Assembly (NCBI GenBank): GCA_964548045.1
Contig: CAZJQZ010000008.1
Location: 1-33,349 of the forward strand
Source: JBGLNL01 sp964548045
GTDB lineage: Bacteria > Chloroflexota > Dehalococcoidia > SZUA-161 > SpSt-899
Reading direction: 5' to 3'
Length of the DNA: 33,349 bases
The notes beneath the pieces were generated by a model that worked only from the letters and a program-made list of their open reading frames with translations, was not told the origin of the DNA and did no database searches. Position numbers and translations under genes: made by a program. Shown here one piece after another: positions 29,622-33,349 of this stretch (position 1 is its first letter; every line of letters starts with the position of its first letter).

Positions 29622-32600
29622 TCATTCGTTGGGATTGCTGTCAGTAAGGATGCTGGCGGTCGTTTCGAACAAACGACTTAAGCCATCCGCTTTATTTATG
29701 TATTCCGTGGCACCGAGAGAAAGAGCATTTACCCTTTCCCCGTCGATCTCAACACCGGTCAATACGATGATGGGGATATCAGCAGTCTCCGGTTTGCTCT
29801 TCAGTTCCTGAATAACTGCGTGTCCATCCATCTTGGGCATCATTATATCCAGAATAATGAGGTCAGGAGGATTGTTGTTGACTACCTGCAACGCTTCCTC
29901 TCCATCATTGGCCACGACAGTGGAATAACCCCTCTGTTTCAATTCAAAAGTTATGGACCTGACCAGGAATTCGTTATCATCTGCTACCAGGATAACTCCA
30001 TTTGGATTCTGCAACAAACTTGCCACTTTTTCCAGAATAACTGCTTCGCTGAATGGTTTTGTCACGTAGTCGCTTATTCCCAGACTATAGGCCTGCTTTT
30101 TATCCTCCGTTATGGAAACGATCAAAATAGGGATATTCCGGGTTTCAGGATCTGCTTTCAGCGCCGCAGCCACATCAAATCCATTGATATCAGGCATGAC
30201 TACATCCAGTGTTATAAGATCCGGCGAGTATTTCTTGACCATATCCATCGCTTCCATGCCGTTCCCGGCTTCGATAACACGATATCCTCGCTCGGTAAGC
30301 TCATGGCGCAGGAAACGACGTATGTGTGCTTCATCATCGACTACCAGAATCGTGTCCCCACCTTTGGCAACACTTTCAACTTCCGCAATCTCATCGCCCG
30401 GCGCTATTTCTTCAGCTTTCCAAACTACCGGCAAAGTAAAGGAAAAGGTACTGCCCTTGCCCAGCTCGCTTTCCACCCATATCTTGCCGCCATAATGTTC
30501 CACTATCTCTTTACTGATCGGAAGACCCAATCCGGTTCCCTGCGGTTTATCACGCAGGGTATCACCCACCTGGGTGAATTTGTTAAAAATGATTTTTTGA
30601 TCTTCAGGAGAGACGCCTTTTCCTTCATCAATAATACTGATCTTCACCATTTCCTGAGCGTTATCCTCATCACTCCGGAAAGTTTCTGCATTAATAATGA
30701 TTTTTCCGTCTTCAGGAGAGAATTTAATAGCATTGCTGATAAGATTGGTCATCACTTGTACAAACCGATCTTTATCTCCCCAGACAGTCGGCACATCCTG
30801 AACATTCTCCATGTCCATCGTCAGATTCATTCGGGCCGAGAGGGATTCAGTGGTGTTTATTGATGTCTTGATAACTTCGGTAATATCCACCAGAGTGGTT
30901 TCCCACTGTATATTCCCGGACTCTATTTTGGAAAGGTCGAGGAAATCATTGATCAGCCTGGTCAATCGGTCGCTTTCGTCGTTAATGATATTCAGGAATT
31001 CTTTCCTCGTTTCCGGATCGCTGTCATAAGTAAGCAATATTTCGGCAAAGCTTTTAATGGAAGTCAGCGGAGTCCGGAGTTCGTGCGAAACCGTCGAAAG
31101 GAAAGCATCCTTCATCTTATCCAGTTCCTGCAGCTTTTCATAGGCAGTCTGAAGTTCATCCAATCGCTGTTCCAGCTCGGTGGAATATTGATTAAGCCGT
31201 TCCTCCATTTGCTTGCGCGCGGTGACATCACGGACGATTATCAGTATGCCTTTGACCTTGTTTTTCTTTTTAATGGGGCTCACATTCGCTTCAACAAAAA
31301 CGGTACTCCCATTCTTATGAATTCCCTCAAATTCAGCTAAGCCTGACTCCGATTTTGAACTCATCGCATCATTGAACTTCTCGATCATCTCAGGCAAATG
31401 ACCCGGCAGGAAGAATCCCAGTTCACTGAAATTCTTCCCGACCACTTCATCACTGGTATAACCAAAAATGTCCTCAATTTTACGATTGACGTCAAGGATC
31501 ACCCCGTTTATATCCAGGTGAATGATTTCGTCATTGGCATTCTCAAATATTTCCTTGAATCTGTCCTCGCTTTCCCGCAGCACTTCCTCCGCGCGAGCAC
31601 GCTCATCCTCTATCTCCAGCTCCTGTATGGCTAAAGCAATATCTCCAGCTACTTCCTCAAATAGAGCTCTTTCCTCCTCTCCTATATAGTACTCGCTGGC
31701 ACCACCGACACAGAGCACACCGTATACCCTCCCGCTGTACTCCAGTTTCACACTCAGAAAACCGCTGGCACTACATGATCCCGCCAGCGGGCAACCGGCG
31801 CATTTATCGAGGGCGTTGTCGATCACTATTGGAGCCATCTGTTTTAAAGCCCTCTTTACACATACAGGCCATTTCCCTCTGCTGATTTGCTTTTCCATAA
31901 GAGCGAAATTCTTCCCTATCCCCGCTTCGGCATTAGCATAAACTTTCTCGGAATCATTTATCAAGGCGATCCAGGCACTTACGTAACCCTCGGTTTCAAT
32001 GAGCGTCTTGCATGCGTCTTGTATCATTTGATCACGGTCGTCTTCCCTGATGATGATCTCATTAATATTGCGTATGGCACGCAGCACCGCGTTCAGATGA
32101 CGAATCCGTTCCCCCGTATGCTTCTGTTCGGTAATGTCAGAGGAAATGACCTGCACCCCAAATATGTTCCCCTGTGAATCCCGCACGGGATGCATATTTG
32201 ATGATAACCAGAGCTCCCCTGAAGAAAGCATCACGCGGTCCTCAACCTCTGCTCCCTTTCCGGTTTCCAGCACCTTGCGCAGTTTTTTCATGAAAATATC
32301 TGATTTTTCAGGGACTATCTCATTGAGTGATTTGCCTATCAAATCAGCGACTTCCATACCAAGCAACGCCGCTCCCACGTTGTTGATCAGTAAGATATGG
32401 CCATCCTGATCGAAATAGGTAATCGGGGTTCCGGTACTTTCAAATAGAGCTCGATATCTCTCCTCACTTTCTTTCACCGCATTCTCAGCTTGCTTGCGCG
32501 CATCGATATCGTGAAAATTCAACACGACACCTTCTAATGTAGGATCATGCAAAAGATTAGTACCGGTCATCTCGACGTGCCTGTATGAACCATCACTATG

Positions 32601-33341
32601 AAGTAAACGGACCTCCAGCGATGCAATGTAACCCGGAGTTTTCTTGCCCTCATTCAGTAATTTACGTGCATATTTTAGATCCTCTGGATGGACGAAATCC
32701 AACGCGTTTAATCCGAGCAGCTTCTCAGCCGTATATCCCGCTATTTTCTCCAGAGAGGAACTGACATATCGTATCGTATCGTCCTCGTTCAACACCACGA
32801 TCATATCGGGGGCATTTTCGATGAGCAGGCGGAAGTAGGTTTCGCTTCGCTGCAGCGCCTCCTCCGTTCTTTTACGTTCGGTAATATTTCTGAAAACAGC
32901 GATGACACCGGACGGATTACCATCCGCATCTCTAAACAAATTGGCGACTGCCTCTCCCGGGAAATCATCCCCATTATGGTTGCAAACCATAAATTCCACA
33001 GGGCCAGCTCGCCCGGTCTTAATAACCTTGCTTAATGCTTCAAACAATCCGGGCCTGTCGGATTCCCGAACAAAACCAAATCCACTCTTGCCAATAATCT
33101 CATCCTTGCTATCGAGCCCTCCCATACGCAGTGTAGCCTCATTGGCTTCAACTGCATTACCCTCCAGATCGACAACTACGATCCCATCTTCGATCGAATC
33201 AAACATAAAGCGCAATTCATATTCACGTGCTTTCAGTGCATCACTTGACTGTTTGCGTTCAGCATACTCTTTAGCCAGATCCAGCGAAGTTGAAATATGC
33301 TGCGCCAGGTTTCTCACCGCAGGAATGAGCGGTTCGACCAT
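29622..33341 (-). CDS. Hybrid sensor histidine kinase with two receiver domains (5' end probably outside the window)
   Basis: A reading frame of at least 1239 residues with no upstream stop before the window end, so the true start is probably beyond 33349. Domains in order: three PAS (about 35-158, 160-282, 285-405), a GAF domain (about 430-580) with a cysteine cluster (C514, C517, C523 in CAGCPLAGSC), a fourth PAS (about 590-712), HisKA with H753 in SHELRTPL, HATPase (about 850-965), and two receiver domains with phospho-acceptors D1046 and D1165. No transmembrane segment is seen. The fourth PAS resembles the last PAS of the kinase at 641-3409 (IFENA-DEII, HKNGSTVFVEA), so the two genes share ancestry. 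An internal two-receiver relay suggests phosphotransfer to an outside regulator. The cysteine cluster may be redox- or metal-linked. Confidence 0.88.
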   Translation of the reverse strand: MVEPLIPAVRNLAQHISTSLDLAKEYAERKQSSDALKAREYELRFMFDSIEDGIVVVDLEGNAVEANEATLRMGGLDSKDEIIGKSGFGFVRESDRPGLFEALSKVIKTGRAGPVEFMVCNHNGDDFPGEAVANLFRDADGNPSGVIAVFRNITERKRTEEALQRSETYFRLLIENAPDMIVVLNEDDTIRYVSSSLEKIAGYTAEKLLGLNALDFVHPEDLKYARKLLNEGKKTPGYIASLEVRLLHSDGSYRHVEMTGTNLLHDPTLEGVVLNFHDIDARKQAENAVKESEERYRALFESTGTPITYFDQDGHILLINNVGAALLGMEVADLIGKSLNEIVPEKSDIFMKKLRKVLETGKGAEVEDRVMLSSGELWLSSNMHPVRDSQGNIFGVQVISSDITEQKHTGERIRHLNAVLRAIRNINEIIIREDDRDQMIQDACKTLIETEGYVSAWIALINDSEKVYANAEAGIGKNFALMEKQISRGKWPVCVKRALKQMAPIVIDNALDKCAGCPLAGSCSASGFLSVKLEYSGRVYGVLCVGGASEYYIGEEERALFEEVAGDIALAIQELEIEDERARAEEVLRESEDRFKEIFENANDEIIHLDINGVILDVNRKIEDIFGYTSDEVVGKNFSELGFFLPGHLPEMIEKFNDAMSSKSESGLAEFEGIHKNGSTVFVEANVSPIKKKNKVKGILIIVRDVTARKQMEERLNQYSTELEQRLDELQTAYEKLQELDKMKDAFLSTVSHELRTPLTSIKSFAEILLTYDSDPETRKEFLNIINDESDRLTRLINDFLDLSKIESGNIQWETTLVDITEVIKTSINTTESLSARMNLTMDMENVQDVPTVWGDKDRFVQVMTNLISNAIKFSPEDGKIIINAETFRSDEDNAQEMVKISIIDEGKGVSPEDQKIIFNKFTQVGDTLRDKPQGTGLGLPISKEIVEHYGGKIWVESELGKGSTFSFTLPVVWKAEEIAPGDEIAEVESVAKGGDTILVVDDEAHIRRFLRHELTERGYRVIEAGNGMEAMDMVKKYSPDLITLDVVMPDINGFDVAAALKADPETRNIPILIVSITEDKKQAYSLGISDYVTKPFSEAVILEKVASLLQNPNGVILVADDNEFLVRSITFELKQRGYSTVVANDGEEALQVVNNNPPDLIILDIMMPKMDGHAVIQELKSKPETADIPIIVLTGVEIDGERVNALSLGATEYINKADGLSRLFETTASILTDSNPNE

Positions 33342-33349
33342 TTTTGAGG

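Noticed and set aside
29820..30863. A 347-codon open frame on the plus strand
   Set aside because: It is antisense to the receiver and ATPase domains of the hybrid kinase and has no recognisable motif. Long shadow frames are common opposite such genes.

Overview
This 33 kb window is a gene-dense bacterial chromosome segment. It most likely comes from a member of the Dehalococcoidia (Chloroflexota), and probably not from an organohalide-respiring Dehalococcoides. The pointers are: acetyl-CoA synthase and corrinoid protein genes in the order acsB-acsD-acsC; a tmRNA whose tag reads GERQLVAA, starting with Gly-Glu-Arg like the Dehalococcoides tag as I remember it; a PAC2-family gene in front of hflK-hflC; and methylmalonyl-CoA epimerase plus mutase B12-subunit genes beside a beta-oxidation cassette. 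The taxonomic call is inference from content, without a database search. No phage, transposase, CRISPR array or rRNA was seen.

Layout. 64-3409 (+): a small Cys-rich protein and a large soluble PAS/GAF histidine kinase. 8433-3454 (-): a one-carbon operon of a small unknown protein, acsB, acsD and acsC behind a clear sigma-70 promoter. 10266-8680 (-): methylmalonyl-CoA epimerase, the B12-binding mutase subunit and YebC. 10449-13518 (+): PAC2 protein, HflK and HflC. 14400-13552 (-): a J-domain protein with a single C-terminal domain, divergent from 14488-15932 (+), an amidohydrolase overlapping ThpR. 16001-16749 (+): an FmdB-type zinc ribbon protein and D-aminoacyl-tRNA deacylase behind a perfect CIRCE operator. 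16861-19223 (+): fur-feoA-feoB, followed by tRNA-Glu(TTC). 19565-20335 (+): two small unknown proteins. 21167-20355 (-): Fpg, divergent from an RluD-type pseudouridine synthase. 22267-25243 (+): crotonase, 3-hydroxyacyl-CoA dehydrogenase and thiolase. 25901-25283 (-): two small unknown proteins. 29471-26060 (-): dnaJ, rsmE, an iron-sulfur flavoprotein, smpB and ssrA. 33341-29622 (-): a hybrid histidine kinase with two receiver domains, whose 5' end probably lies outside the window.

How the genes fit together. The acs genes make the methyl-transfer and acetyl-CoA-forming half of the Wood-Ljungdahl pathway; no CO dehydrogenase catalytic subunit is present here. The crotonase/dehydrogenase/thiolase cassette converts enoyl-CoA to acetyl-CoA, and the epimerase/mutase genes handle methylmalonyl-CoA, so the genome probably processes short-chain acyl-CoAs. 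Protein quality control recurs: CIRCE, DnaJ, a second J-protein, HflKC, PAC2 and tmRNA/SmpB.

The least ordinary signals are: four palindromic intergenic repeats, three of which overlap or abut stop codons; CIRCE control of an fmdB-dtd pair; a roughly 95-105 residue insertion in HflK; a roughly 34-residue insertion in the thiolase; and a divergent promoter pair that appears to make leaderless or nearly leaderless mRNAs. I found no clear undescribed multi-gene system; most of the window is core metabolism and housekeeping.
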